Below, one piece after another: positions 8,731-19,135 of a stretch of 32,829 bases of DNA (position 1 is the stretch's first letter; every line of letters starts with the position of its first letter). The stretch covers positions 1 through 32,829 of the forward strand of contig NZ_BONQ01000208.1 in assembly GCF_016862795.1 (NCBI RefSeq), written 5' to 3'. Under the pieces are notes generated by a model, which worked only from the letters and a program-made list of their open reading frames with translations, made no database searches and was not told the origin of the DNA. The DNA is from Dactylosporangium siamense (GTDB taxonomy: Bacteria > Actinomycetota > Actinomycetes > Mycobacteriales > Micromonosporaceae). A program made the position numbers and the translations under genes.

Positions 8731-8762
8731 GGGTCCGGGGTGAGAATCCCCCGGCGGGACCC
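8731..8762. terminator. Hairpin in the convergent gap before murA's 3' end
   Basis: CCGGGG (8735-8740) pairs with CCCCCGG (8748-8754) across a TGAGAAT loop, and the competing outer arms GGGTCC (8731-8736) and GGACCC (8757-8762) can also pair. It lies in the 239-base gap between the convergent small membrane protein gene and murA, so a bidirectional terminator is the likely role. The rest of that gap shows nothing recognisable. Confidence 0.45.
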
Positions 8763-8816
8763 GCCGCTTGCGGTGGGGCAGCGAGCTTTCGCGCAGCGAC
8801 AGGCGGGAGACAGCGT

Positions 8817-10100
8817 TCAGAAGTCGAACTGGTCCGGGGGTGCGGCGGCGCGTTCGACCTCGACGCCCAGGCCCCGCAGGTCGGATTCGAAGCTGGGGTA
8901 GCCGCGGTCGATGTGGTGCACGTGGCGGATCTCGGTGACCCCGTCGGCGCACAGCCCCGCGATCGCCAGCCCGGCGCCGGCACGGATGTCGGTCGCCGTG
9001 ACCGGGGCCCCGGAGAGGCGCTCGACGCCGCGGACGACGGCGTGGTGGCCGTCGGTGCGGATGTCGGCGCCGAGGCGGGACATCTCGTTGATGAACATGA
9101 ACCGGCCGTCGAAGATGTTCTCGGTGACGAGGGACGAGCCCTCGCTGACCGAGGCGAGGCCGACCGCCATCGGCAGGAGGTCGGTGGCGAAGCCGGGGAA
9201 CGGCAGGGTGACCACGTCGACGGCGCGCGGGCGGTCGGCCATGCGGACCCGGAAGGAGTCCGCGGCGGTGTCGACCTGGCCGCCGGCGGTGGCGACCTTG
9301 TCCAGGGCGATCTCCAGGAAGCCCGGGTCGATGCCGTGCACGGTGACGTCGCCGCGGGTCATCGCGGCGGCGAAGGCCCAGGTGCCGGCGACGATGCGGT
9401 CGCCGACGGTGCGGTGCTCGACGGGATTCAACGAAGCGACGCCGTCCACGACGAGGCGGGAGGAGCCGGCGCCGGAGATCTCGGCGCCCATGTCGGTGAG
9501 CATGCGGCAGATGTCGACGATCTCGGGCTCGCGGGCCGCGTTGTCGATCTCGGTGCGGCCGTTGGCCAGCACCGCCGCCATGAGGAGGTTCTCGGTGGCG
9601 CCGACGCTGGGGAAGTCGAGCCAGATGGTGGCGCCGTGCAGCTTCGGCGCGGTGGCGATCACGAAGCCGTGCTCGCCGGAGATGTCCGCGCCCATCCGGC
9701 GCAGGCCCTCCACGTGCATGTCGAGGCCCCGGGAGCCGATCGCGTCGCCACCGGGGTGCGCCACGCGGACGTGGCCGCAGCGGGCCAGCAGCGGGCCCAG
9801 CACGCAGATGGAGGCGCGCAGCCGGCGCACGAGGTCGTAGTCGGCCTCGGTGCCGAGGCGCTCGGGCACGTCGATGATGACGCGGTCCTCGTCCTGCTCG
9901 ACCTCGCAGCCGAGCCGGCGCAGCACCTCCGCCATGATGGCGATGTCGGTGATGCGGGGCACGTTGGTGAGCACCGACCGCCCGGTGGCCAGCAGCGCGG
10001 CCGCCATGAGCTTGAGTGCGGAGTTCTTGGCGCCGACGACCGACACGTCACCGGCGAGCCTGGCGCCGCCCATCACACGGATCACGTCCACGTCGGTCAT
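8817..10100 (-). CDS. murA: UDP-N-acetylglucosamine 1-carboxyvinyltransferase, Asp variant
   Basis: 427-aa cytoplasmic enzyme for the first committed step of peptidoglycan synthesis, adding enolpyruvate from PEP to UDP-GlcNAc. [10 protein letters not shown] (Lys25-Asn26) is the substrate-binding N-terminal motif. The catalytic loop reads [13 protein letters not shown]: the residue equivalent to E. coli Cys115 is Asp119. This Cys-to-Asp form is known from mycobacteria and chlamydiae and makes the enzyme insensitive to fosfomycin (established knowledge). The start is ATG at 10098-10100 (TDVDVIRV...); an upstream ATG would add 12 atypical residues. It is divergent from the adenosyltransferase with only 28 bases between starts, so its promoter must overlap that gene. 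No clear ribosome site is seen. Confidence 0.96.
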   Translation of the reverse strand: MTDVDVIRVMGGARLAGDVSVVGAKNSALKLMAAALLATGRSVLTNVPRITDIAIMAEVLRRLGCEVEQDEDRVIIDVPERLGTEADYDLVRRLRASICVLGPLLARCGHVRVAHPGGDAIGSRGLDMHVEGLRRMGADISGEHGFVIATAPKLHGATIWLDFPSVGATENLLMAAVLANGRTEIDNAAREPEIVDICRMLTDMGAEISGAGSSRLVVDGVASLNPVEHRTVGDRIVAGTWAFAAAMTRGDVTVHGIDPGFLEIALDKVATAGGQVDTAADSFRVRMADRPRAVDVVTLPFPGFATDLLPMAVGLASVSEGSSLVTENIFDGRFMFINEMSRLGADIRTDGHHAVVRGVERLSGAPVTATDIRAGAGLAIAGLCADGVTEIRHVHHIDRGYPSFESDLRGLGVEVERAAAPPDQFDF

Positions 10101-10115
10101 CGTAGGGGCATTCCG

Positions 10116-10121
10116 TACCGT
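10116..10121 (+). promoter_or_regulatory. Candidate -10 for a leaderless adenosyltransferase mRNA
   Basis: TACCGT fits TANNNT and is followed by exactly 7 nt before the ATG at 10129. There is no ribosome-binding site in the 28-base gap to murA, supporting leaderless expression. The -35 would fall inside the murA 5' end. Confidence 0.5.
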
Positions 10122-10128
10122 GCAAACC

Positions 10129-10701
10129 ATGGCCATTCACCTCACCCGCATCTACACCAAGACCGGTGACACCGGCACGACCGGATTGGGCGACTTCTCC
10201 AGGGTGCCGAAGACCCATCCGCGGATCGGTGCGTACGCCGACGTGGACGAGGCCAATGCCACGCTCGGTGTCGCCGTGGCGCTGGGCGACCTGGCCGAAG
10301 AGCTGCGGACGGTGCTGCACGTGGTGCAGAACGACCTGTTCGACGTCGGCGCCGACCTGTGCAACCCGATCACCGAGGCGCCGGAGTATCCGCCGCTGCG
10401 GGTGACGGAGGAGTACCTGACGCGCCTGGAGGGCTGGTGTGACGCGTTCAACGAGCGGCTGCCGAAGCTCGACTCGTTCATCCTTCCGGGTGGCACCCCG
10501 GGCGCGGCGCTGCTCAACGTGGCGAGGACGGTGACGCGCCGGGCCGAGCGCAGCGCGTGGGCGCTGATGGAGCTCGACCCGGAGCACACGAACGAGCTGG
10601 CGGTGAAGTACCTGAACCGGCTGTCGGACCTGCTGTTCATCCTCGGCCGGGTGGCGAACCCGGACGGCGACGTGAAGTGGGTGCCGGGCGCGAATCGTTA
10701 A
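10129..10701 (+). CDS. pduO: PduO-type cob(I)alamin adenosyltransferase
   Basis: 190-aa ATP:cob(I)alamin adenosyltransferase that makes adenosylcobalamin, the cofactor of mutases such as the Ecm-type enzyme in this window. The N-terminal ATP loop [12 protein letters not shown] (about 9-20), the central [10 protein letters not shown] helix start, the Arg-rich VTRRAERS motif and the C-terminal [13 protein letters not shown] helix are all present, matching the PduO trimer family at its usual length. The ATG at 10129 is chosen because the conserved N-terminus begins there. Its TAA stop shares the palindrome TTAA (10698-10701) with the stop of the convergent PQQ-repeat gene. Confident in family; the exact corrinoid substrate is inferred. 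Confidence 0.94.
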   Translation: MAIHLTRIYTKTGDTGTTGLGDFSRVPKTHPRIGAYADVDEANATLGVAVALGDLAEELRTVLHVVQNDLFDVGADLCNPITEAPEYPPLRVTEEYLTRLEGWCDAFNERLPKLDSFILPGGTPGAALLNVARTVTRRAERSAWALMELDPEHTNELAVKYLNRLSDLLFILGRVANPDGDVKWVPGANR

Positions 10702-12269
10702 AGACCGTAGACCCCCAGGCCTTCGCCGGTGTGGATGAGCACGCGGCCGTCGGCGACGACCGGCCCCGAGGTCGCACCCTCGGGGCCGGTCCACCGGACC
10801 TGGCGGGTGGCCGGGTCCATGGCGAGGACCCGGCCGAGGTTGACGTACAGGACGCCGTTGGCCAGGACCGGAGCCGCACTGAAGAAGCTGTTGGTGATGG
10901 CCGGACCGGCCTGGCTGAAGGTCCACCGGTCCGTGCCGGTCGCCGGGTCGATCGCGCGCAGGGTCGGCGGCGTCGTGGAGAAGTCGACGCCGTACAGGGT
11001 CGAGTCCAGCACGGCCGGGAAGCTGTAGCCGCCGCCCCGGTTCCACAGCAGCCGTCCGGTGGCCCCGTCGTAGGCGGCCAGGGCACCGGGCAGGAACACC
11101 CGGCCGCCGGCGGCCACCGGGGCGTACTGCACCTGCGTCGACATGACCGGCACCGACCACAGGACGGCGCCCGTGCCCGCGTCGACGGCGCTCAGCAGGC
11201 CCGAGTTGCCACCGGCGAGGTAGAGACGCCCGCTGTCGTAGGTCAGGGTGGCCTGGGTGTAGCCGGTGAGCTCGCGGGTCCAGCGGACCGCGCCGGTGGC
11301 GGCGTTGAAGGCGTAGATGAGCGTGTTGTCGCCCTGGGCGTCGCCCTTGGCGTAGAGGGTGTCACCGACCAGGATCGGCGCGTGGAACAGCTGGTTGCCG
11401 TCGATCCTGGCGGCCCACCGTTCCGCGCCGGTGGCGGTGTCGTACGCGCGGACCCAGCCGGTCAGCGTCCCGCCGAAGGCGAGGCCGTTGCCGACGGTCG
11501 CCGGGGTGGTGAACCGCAGCGCGAACTCGCTCGACGCCGGCGACGTCCAGCGCACCGCACCGGTGGCCAGGTCGACGGCCGCGAGCTGTCCGGCGCCGAT
11601 CACCCCGTAGGCGGAGCCGTCGGCGGCGACCGGGGAGTCGATGTTGCCCGCGGTCAGGCGCAGCCGGTGCAGGCCCGCCACGTTGGCGTTGCCCAGGGTC
11701 CGCTCGCCCGCGTTGACCCCCGCGTGTCCCGGCCCGCCGCCCCAGGTCGGCCAGGCCGCCGAGGTGGTCGGGGGCACCACCGTCGGGTACACCTCGAGCT
11801 CGAACAGCGAGTAGCCGTAGCGGGTGGCCCGGGTCAGCCCCGTCATGCGCACGAATCGGGCGGGCGTGGCGCTGGTGACGTCGATTGTCTGGGTTCCGCT
11901 GGCGCCGGTGGCGGCCGGCACCAGGTCGAACCAGGAACCGGCGGCCCCGGTGGCGGAACCCTGCAGCGTGAAGGTGCGCGCGAAGGCGGCCTCCCAGCGC
12001 AGGGCGACCCGGCACAGCTGCTGGGCGGTGCCGAGGTCGACCTGCAGCCACTGCGGGTCGCTGAAGGCGCTGGACCAGCGGGTGCCGGTGTTGCCGTCGA
12101 ACGCCTTCGCCGGCAGCAGGCCGCCGTTCTCCGAGGAGGACGCGGTGGCGGGACGGTTGAGCGCGATGTTGGTGCCGCCGCAGGTGACGGCGGCGGTCGC
12201 GGCGGGGGTGGGCACCGCGAACAGGACCGCCGTGGTGAGAACCAGGGCGGCAAGCATTCTGGGCAGCAA
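10698..12269 (-). CDS. Secreted discoidin (F5/8 C) and PQQ-type beta-propeller protein
   Basis: 523-aa predicted exported protein. A signal peptide of about 27 residues ends at an Ala-rich site (PAATAA). Residues about 30-160 form an F5/8 type C (discoidin-like, carbohydrate-binding) domain, with NIALNRPATASSSENG at its start and Cys near each end. Residues about 170-523 form a beta-propeller with seven visible repeats of the type A-x-D-x-ATG-x-x-x-W (for example AVDLATGAVRW, AYDTATGAERW, AFNAATGAVRW). No catalytic residues are recognisable, so it is probably a binding or scaffold protein. TTG at 12267-12269 is taken as start because AGGAG lies 6 nt upstream; the ATG at 12257 has no ribosome site. 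A LacI-type palindrome lies 35 bases upstream. Confidence 0.85.
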   Translation of the reverse strand: MLPRMLAALVLTTAVLFAVPTPAATAAVTCGGTNIALNRPATASSSENGGLLPAKAFDGNTGTRWSSAFSDPQWLQVDLGTAQQLCRVALRWEAAFARTFTLQGSATGAAGSWFDLVPAATGASGTQTIDVTSATPARFVRMTGLTRATRYGYSLFELEVYPTVVPPTTSAAWPTWGGGPGHAGVNAGERTLGNANVAGLHRLRLTAGNIDSPVAADGSAYGVIGAGQLAAVDLATGAVRWTSPASSEFALRFTTPATVGNGLAFGGTLTGWVRAYDTATGAERWAARIDGNQLFHAPILVGDTLYAKGDAQGDNTLIYAFNAATGAVRWTRELTGYTQATLTYDSGRLYLAGGNSGLLSAVDAGTGAVLWSVPVMSTQVQYAPVAAGGRVFLPGALAAYDGATGRLLWNRGGGYSFPAVLDSTLYGVDFSTTPPTLRAIDPATGTDRWTFSQAGPAITNSFFSAAPVLANGVLYVNLGRVLAMDPATRQVRWTGPEGATSGPVVADGRVLIHTGEGLGVYGL

Positions 12270-12303
12270 GGGATGCTCCTAGGGGTGGACGGCGGGCCAC
12301 TTG

Positions 12304-12315
12304 GAGAGCGCTCTC
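12304..12315. promoter_or_regulatory. LacI-family (CebR/CelR-like) operator palindrome
   Basis: GAGAGCGCTCTC is a perfect 12-bp palindrome with the central CG typical of LacI-family sites. It closely resembles the actinobacterial CebR/CelR operator (TGGGAGCGCTCCCA), which controls cellulose and oligosaccharide genes. It sits between the start of the secreted propeller gene and a minus-strand TTGACG (plus coordinates 12350-12355) that could be a -35, so a bound repressor would block transcription. Confidence 0.6.
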
Positions 12316-12362
12316 AGGCCGCGCCAGTCTCCCCTAGACGAGAGACGGTCGTCAATTTCTGA

Positions 12363-12818
12363 CTAGTTTGTGCGATACCGGTACGGCCGGGTCTCCGGGG
12401 TCGACTCACCCGGAGGCGCCGCCTCCACCCACGACAGGAACCCGGTCAGCGCCCGCTCCGCCATCGCGATCTCGACCGGCGACTGGCGGCTGATGCACCG
12501 CACGATCACCCAGTCGGGCGGGAGGACGAGCAGCTCGGCCGGGTCCGGGGTGCGCCGGCGGTCGACGGAGAGCCCACGCCGGGAAAGCACCCGGCGTGGG
12601 CCGGGCCAGAAACTGAAGATGCGATACCACCGCAGGTCGTCGCCGGCGAAGCGGGCCAGACCCGCGGACCAGCCCCGGCCGGGCACCATGGTGCTCAGCC
12701 GGACACCCAGCTCGATCGTGCCGCCCTGGCGGGCGATGACGACGCGGCGGAGGAACAGCAACGCCAGCGCGGCGAGCAGGATGAGGACCCCGATGCCGAT
12801 TCCCTCGACGATCCTCAC
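12363..12818 (-). CDS. DUF2550 domain membrane-anchored protein
   Basis: 151-aa protein of the actinobacterial DUF2550 family, which commonly lies next to atpC (established synteny). One N-terminal transmembrane helix (about 5-24) is followed by a soluble domain beginning with a basic stretch (LRRVVIARQGG). The conserved core includes the RWYRIFSFWPGPRRVL segment and a VLPPDWVIVRC strand. The start is GTG at 12816-12818, 16 bases after the atpC stop, so it is probably co-transcribed with atpC. Function unknown; the context suggests only a link to the ATP synthase region. Confidence 0.88.
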   Translation of the reverse strand: MRIVEGIGIGVLILLAALALLFLRRVVIARQGGTIELGVRLSTMVPGRGWSAGLARFAGDDLRWYRIFSFWPGPRRVLSRRGLSVDRRRTPDPAELLVLPPDWVIVRCISRQSPVEIAMAERALTGFLSWVEAAPPGESTPETRPYRYRTN

Positions 12819-12834
12819 CGACGCCGCCCGCGTG

Positions 12835-13119
12835 TCAGTGCGCGGCTTGCGCGGATGCGGGGGTGCAACTCTCGGCGAGCACCGTCACCCCGGTCGCCGT
12901 GACGGAGAGGAACCCGCCCGAGACGTCGAAGGCGATCTCCTGCCCACCCGAGTGCTTGATGCGCACCTGGCCCGGCTCGGCCAGCTGACCGAGGAGCGGC
13001 GCGTGGCCGGGGAGCACACCGAGGTCGCCCTCCGTCGTGCGCGCCATGACGATGTCGGCGTCACCGGACCAGACTTTTTCCTCGACGGCTACGAGCTCGA
13101 CGTGCAGCTGCCTCGCCAC
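12835..13119 (-). CDS. atpC: ATP synthase epsilon subunit, short form lacking C-terminal helices
   Basis: 94-aa epsilon subunit of F1. The N-terminal beta-sandwich domain is complete (HVELV, GDLGVLPGHAPLLG, then GGFLSVTATGVTVLAES). The usual two-helix C-terminal domain (about 35-45 residues), which inhibits ATP hydrolysis, is absent; only CTPASAQAAH follows. No frameshift would restore it because DUF2550 starts 16 bases later. The start is GTG at 13117-13119, with GAGGAG about 8 nt upstream. The gene is separated from atpD by an oppositely oriented RTX-like gene, so it needs its own promoter. Confidence 0.92.
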   Translation of the reverse strand: MARQLHVELVAVEEKVWSGDADIVMARTTEGDLGVLPGHAPLLGQLAEPGQVRIKHSGGQEIAFDVSGGFLSVTATGVTVLAESCTPASAQAAH

Positions 13120-13156
13120 GCTAGTTACTCCTCGTGTGCGCGATTCGGTTTTGCCG

Positions 13157-13162
13157 AGTGTA
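13157..13162 (-). promoter_or_regulatory. Possible -10 of a separate atpC promoter
   Basis: The minus-strand hexamer TACACT fits TANNNT and lies about 37 bases before the atpC start, leaving room for the visible GAGGAG ribosome site. No good -35 is visible. A promoter is expected here because the gene upstream of atpC on the same strand is more than 1.1 kb away, behind a terminator. Confidence 0.3.
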
Positions 13163-13276
13163 GTCAATGATCCGACGAGGCGAGCAGTGGGCCTCGCCAC
13201 GTTGGCACAACTCATGAAATGCGGGTGAAGTGGCGGGTGCGAATCGGCTGAAGGTAGGTATCCGACACTTCAGAGC

Positions 13277-13290
13277 GTGACGCACGTCAC
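13277..13290. promoter_or_regulatory. CRP/GlxR-like palindrome upstream of the RTX-like gene
   Basis: GTGACGCACGTCAC matches the core GTGA-N6-TCAC of CRP/FNR-family sites and is a near-perfect inverted repeat (arms GTGACG/CGTCAC). It lies 46 bases upstream of the RTX-like gene start, in the divergent region shared with atpC. Confidence 0.45.
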
Positions 13291-13335
13291 CCTGTCACGG
13301 TGGGCCCTTCACTGAAAACGACGGAGGTGATTTTC

Positions 13336-14226
13336 ATGCGAGGAAGGATCGCCGCGACCACGGTCCTGATCGCGGCGGGCGTCGCGGTCCCCCAGCAGGC
13401 CCGGGCCGGCGTCCCGGCCGCCGAGATCTCGTTCAGCGGCGGCGAGGTCGTCTACGTGGCGGCCCCCGGCCAGGCCAACGTGGTGGTGCTGACGTCGGTG
13501 GGCGTCAACCTGTATCGCGTCGACGACGTCGTGCCCATCACGTCGGACGAGGACGACTGCGTCTACCCGGTCCTCGGCGACGACACCGTCATGGAGTGCG
13601 AACGCATCCTGAGCTTCTGGGACGTCGACCTCGGCGACCTGAACGACTCCCTCGACAACCAGACGACCCGTCCGGGGCACCTCAACCTCGGCGCCGGCAA
13701 CGACGTCGTGCGCACGGGCGGCAACGGCGGCTCGAACCAGGAGGTCGCGGGCGGCGACGGCGACGACCTCATCTACTCCGGCCCCGGCGACGACTGGATC
13801 GCCGGAGGCGCCGGCAGCGACACGGTGTCCTACGAGGGACGCATCGGCGCCGTGGTGGCCGCGTTGGCGACCGGAGGGGCCGAGGACACCTATGTGAGCG
13901 GGGTGGAGAACCTCACCGGCGGGGCCGGCGGCGACACGCTCACCGGCAACGCGTCGGCCAACGTCCTGGACGGCGGCACCGGCGACATCTGCCTGTTCAT
14001 GGTGTGCTTCCCGACCTCCGGCAACGACACCCTGCGCGGCGGCAACGGCAACGACACGCTGCGCGGGCAGGGCGGCAACGACAGCCTGTACGGCGAGGGC
14101 GGCGTCGACACGCTCCGCGGCGGGGCCGGCTTCGACGCCCTGGACGGCGGCCCGGCCTCCGACTGGTGCTACACCGAGGCCGACGGCGGCACCACGGTGA
14201 ACTGCGGCCTGGTGGTCACGCCGTAG
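13336..14226 (+). CDS. Secreted RTX-like calcium-binding repeat protein
   Basis: 296-aa predicted exported protein with a signal peptide (about 1-24, ending QQARA). After an N-terminal region of about 90 residues come hemolysin-type nonapeptide repeats of the GGxGxDxLx kind: LGAGNDVV, GGDGDDLI, GPGDDWIAGGAGSD, then GGAGGDTLTG and a run of five or more (SGNDTLRGGNGNDTLRGQGGND...) up to residue about 285. Such repeats form a calcium-filled beta-roll outside the cell. The tail has paired cysteines (DWCYT...VNCGL). No enzyme domain is present. The start ATG has GGAGGT 8 nt upstream; that site lies in the loop of a small hairpin (TGAAAA 13313-13318 / TTTTCA 13331-13336). The gene interrupts the ATP synthase cluster on the opposite strand. 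Confidence 0.85.
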   Translation: MRGRIAATTVLIAAGVAVPQQARAGVPAAEISFSGGEVVYVAAPGQANVVVLTSVGVNLYRVDDVVPITSDEDDCVYPVLGDDTVMECERILSFWDVDLGDLNDSLDNQTTRPGHLNLGAGNDVVRTGGNGGSNQEVAGGDGDDLIYSGPGDDWIAGGAGSDTVSYEGRIGAVVAALATGGAEDTYVSGVENLTGGAGGDTLTGNASANVLDGGTGDICLFMVCFPTSGNDTLRGGNGNDTLRGQGGNDSLYGEGGVDTLRGGAGFDALDGGPASDWCYTEADGGTTVNCGLVVTP

Positions 14227-14232
14227 ACGCAG

Positions 14233-14266
14233 CGAGGGCGTCCCCCGCAACCAGGGGACGCCCTCG
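14233..14266. terminator. Bidirectional terminator between RTX-like gene and atpD
   Basis: A perfect 13-bp stem (CGAGGGCGTCCCC at 14233-14245, GGGGACGCCCTCG at 14254-14266) with an 8-nt loop lies 6 bases after the RTX-like stop and 15 bases before the atpD stop. It should end both convergent transcripts and so cut atpC off from the main atp operon. Confidence 0.8.
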
Positions 14267-14281
14267 TGACACGCCGGAGCG

Positions 14282-16635
<2,354 letters not shown>

Positions 16636-16638
16636 GGC

Positions 16639-18276
16639 TCAGCCCGACTTCCGGACCTGGCGGGTGACGGTCTCGCGAGCCTGCTCACCCTGCAGCGCCT
16701 TGGCCGGGGCCTCGTTGACCGGGGCGTCGGCACCCTTGACCGTGAAGACCTGCTTGAAGCTCTTGATCGCGGCGGTCAGACCGTCGATCGCGTCCTGCGG
16801 CAGCTTCTTGGACTCGGCGATGCCGGCGATCAGGTCCTTGCGGTTGCTGCGCAGGTACTGCAGGAACTCGCCCTCGAAGCGACGGATCTCGCTGACCGGG
16901 ATGTCGTCGAGCTGGCCGGTGGTGCCGGCCCACACGGAGACGATCTGGTCCTCGACCGCGAACGGGGAGAACTGCGGCTGCTTGAGCAGCTCGACCAGGC
17001 GGGCGCCCTTGTCCAGCTGGGCCCGCGACGCCTTGTCCAGGTCGGACGCGAACGCCGAGAAGGCCTCCAGCTCGCGGTACTGCGCGAGGTCCAGCCGGAG
17101 CCGGCCGGCGACGTCCTTCATGCCCTTGACCTGGGCCGAGCCGCCGACGCGGGACACCGAGGTGCCGACGTTGATGGCGGGACGCACACCCTGGTTGAAC
17201 AGGTCGGACTCGAGGAAGACCTGACCGTCGGTGATCGAGATGACGTTGGTGGGGATGTAGGCCGAGATGTCGTTGGCCTTGGTCTCGATGATCGGCAGAC
17301 CGGTCATCGAGCCGCCACCGAGCTCCTCGGACAGCTTCGCGCAGCGCTCCAGCAGCCGGGAGTGCAAGTAGAAGACGTCGCCCGGGTAGGCCTCACGGCC
17401 CGGCGGGCGGCGCAGCAGCAGCGACACGGCGCGGTAGGCCTCGGCCTGCTTCGTCAGGTCGTCGAAGACGATCAGGACGTGCTTGCCGCCATACATCCAG
17501 TGCTGGCCGATGGCCGAGCCGGCGTAGGGGGCGAGGTACTTGAAGCCGGCCGGGTCGGACGCCGGGGAGGCGACGATGGTCGTGTACTCCATCGCGCCCT
17601 GCTCCTCGAGGACGCCCTGGGTCGCGGCGATCGTCGAGGCCTTCTGGCCGATGGCGACGTAGATGCAGCGGACCTGCTTCTTCGGGTCGCCGGACTTCCA
17701 GTTGTCCCGCTGGTTGATGATCGTGTCGAGCGCGACCGTGGTCTTGCCCGTCTTCCGGTCACCGATGATCAGCTGACGCTGGCCCCGACCGATGGCGGTC
17801 ATGGCGTCGATCGCCTTGATGCCGGTCTGCAGGGGCTCCTTGACGGGCTGGCGGGCCATGACGTTGGGCGCCTGGAGCTCGAGCTCGCGGAGCCCCTCGT
17901 TGACGATCTCGCCGCGGTCGTCGATCGGCTCGCCGAGCGGGTTGACCACGCGGCCGAGGAAGGCGTCGCCGACCGGGACCGAGAGCACCCGGCCGGTCCG
18001 CTTGACCTGCTGACCTTCCTCGATGCCCTCGAAGTCGCCGAGGACGACGACGCCGATCTCGCGGACGTCAAGGTTGAGCGAGACGCCGAGCGTGCCGTCC
18101 TCGAACTCGAGCAGTTCGTTGGCCATCGTCGAGGGCAGACCCTCGACCTGGGCGATACCGTCGCCGGCGTACGAGACGACGCCGACCTCCTCGCGGGAGA
18201 TCCGTGAATCAACGGACGAAACGTAGCGCTCAAGTGCGCCCCGAATGTCGTCCGAGGAGATGGTCAGCTCGGCCAT
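16639..18276 (-). CDS. atpA: ATP synthase alpha subunit
   Basis: 545-aa non-catalytic nucleotide-binding subunit of F1. The Walker A motif [11 protein letters not shown] and the [10 protein letters not shown] segment with the arginine finger are present. The C-terminal extension of about 30 residues beyond the E. coli length ([15 protein letters not shown]...) is typical of actinobacteria; in mycobacteria such an extension suppresses ATP hydrolysis (established knowledge). The ATG is preceded by AAGG about 8 nt upstream. There is a 40-base gap to atpH. Confidence 0.98.
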   Translation of the reverse strand: MAELTISSDDIRGALERYVSSVDSRISREEVGVVSYAGDGIAQVEGLPSTMANELLEFEDGTLGVSLNLDVREIGVVVLGDFEGIEEGQQVKRTGRVLSVPVGDAFLGRVVNPLGEPIDDRGEIVNEGLRELELQAPNVMARQPVKEPLQTGIKAIDAMTAIGRGQRQLIIGDRKTGKTTVALDTIINQRDNWKSGDPKKQVRCIYVAIGQKASTIAATQGVLEEQGAMEYTTIVASPASDPAGFKYLAPYAGSAIGQHWMYGGKHVLIVFDDLTKQAEAYRAVSLLLRRPPGREAYPGDVFYLHSRLLERCAKLSEELGGGSMTGLPIIETKANDISAYIPTNVISITDGQVFLESDLFNQGVRPAINVGTSVSRVGGSAQVKGMKDVAGRLRLDLAQYRELEAFSAFASDLDKASRAQLDKGARLVELLKQPQFSPFAVEDQIVSVWAGTTGQLDDIPVSEIRRFEGEFLQYLRSNRKDLIAGIAESKKLPQDAIDGLTAAIKSFKQVFTVKGADAPVNEAPAKALQGEQARETVTRQVRKSG

Positions 18277-18316
18277 TCCTCAACCTTCTATCTGGAAGTG
18301 AATCAAGCTTCGGGGA

Positions 18317-19135
18317 TTATTTGGCGAGTGCCGTCTTCGCCTCGGCGAGTCGACGCGACACCGTGCCGTCATAGAGGTCCGCACCGACTTTGACCCGCAC
18401 GCCTCCGATGATGCGCGGATCGACGTCGACCTTCAGCGAGACCTCTCGACCGTACAGTTCCGCCAGACGGGCGGCCAGGCGCTGCTCGTCGGCCTCGGTC
18501 AGCGGGACCGCGGTGGTCACGTAGGCCACCGAGTGGTCGCGCTGCTTCGCGGCCAGCTCGATGAGGCGGGTCAGTGAGCTGTCGAAGCCCCGGCCACCGA
18601 AGCCGGCGGCCGCCAGCTCCGCCAGTCGCGCCGTCGCCGGCTTGGCCTTGCTCTTGAGCAGGTCACGGATCAGCTGGACGCGCACTTCGAGCGGCGAGGT
18701 GCTGTCGGCGAGCGCCGAGGCGAGGCGGGGGTCGCCGGAGACGACCTGCCCGAACCGGAACAGCTCGTCCTCGACGTCGCCGAGGTCGCCGGCGCGGTCC
18801 ACGCCGGACAGCTCCGCGGTGACGCCGAGCAGCTCGACGCCGTCGAGCATCGCGCCCGGACCGGACCAACGGCCCGAGACCAGGGTCGCGAGCAGCTCGA
18901 GGGCGTCGTCGCCGATCTTGCCCGTGAGGACGGACCGCAGCAGGGCGGCGTGGTCCTCGCCGGAGCGACCCGGGTCGGCCAGGGCACGGCGCAGCCGCGG
19001 CTCGCGCCGCAGCAGCCCGGCCACCGAGAGGATCTCCTCGGCGACCGCACCGATCCGCTGAACGTCAGCGCTCGCCGCGAATGCGGCGAGCTTGTCGGCA
19101 GCGGCCCCGTAGGTCTCCCGGTTGATGGTGTCCAT
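18317..19135 (-). CDS. atpH: ATP synthase delta subunit
   Basis: 272-aa peripheral-stalk subunit that links F1 to the b subunits. It is longer than the roughly 177-aa E. coli protein, as is usual in actinobacteria. The C-terminal signature is clear: VSLKVDVDPRIIGGVRVKVG followed by DGTVSRRLAEAK. The ATG at 19133-19135 overlaps the atpF stop by one base (TGATG), so translation is coupled. Unlike mycobacteria, where a b subunit is fused to delta, atpF is a separate gene here. Confidence 0.96.
   Translation of the reverse strand: MDTINRETYGAAADKLAAFAASADVQRIGAVAEEILSVAGLLRREPRLRRALADPGRSGEDHAALLRSVLTGKIGDDALELLATLVSGRWSGPGAMLDGVELLGVTAELSGVDRAGDLGDVEDELFRFGQVVSGDPRLASALADSTSPLEVRVQLIRDLLKSKAKPATARLAELAAAGFGGRGFDSSLTRLIELAAKQRDHSVAYVTTAVPLTEADEQRLAARLAELYGREVSLKVDVDPRIIGGVRVKVGADLYDGTVSRRLAEAKTALAK

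Noticed and set aside
8735-8754. tRNA T-arm-like hairpin (GGGG-TGAGAAT-CCCC)
   Set aside because: The loop lacks the TTC core and no acceptor, D or anticodon arms could be found around it; treated as a terminator-type hairpin.
8578-8816. Hidden small gene or riboswitch in the gap before murA's 3' end
   Set aside because: The gap is downstream of both flanking genes, so a riboswitch makes little sense, and no frame there has a ribosome site or protein-like composition.
13313-13336. Zur-type box before the RTX-like gene (TGAAAA...TTTTCA)
   Set aside because: The half sites are 12 bases apart, whereas actinobacterial Zur sites have them nearly abutting; a hairpin around the ribosome site explains them better.
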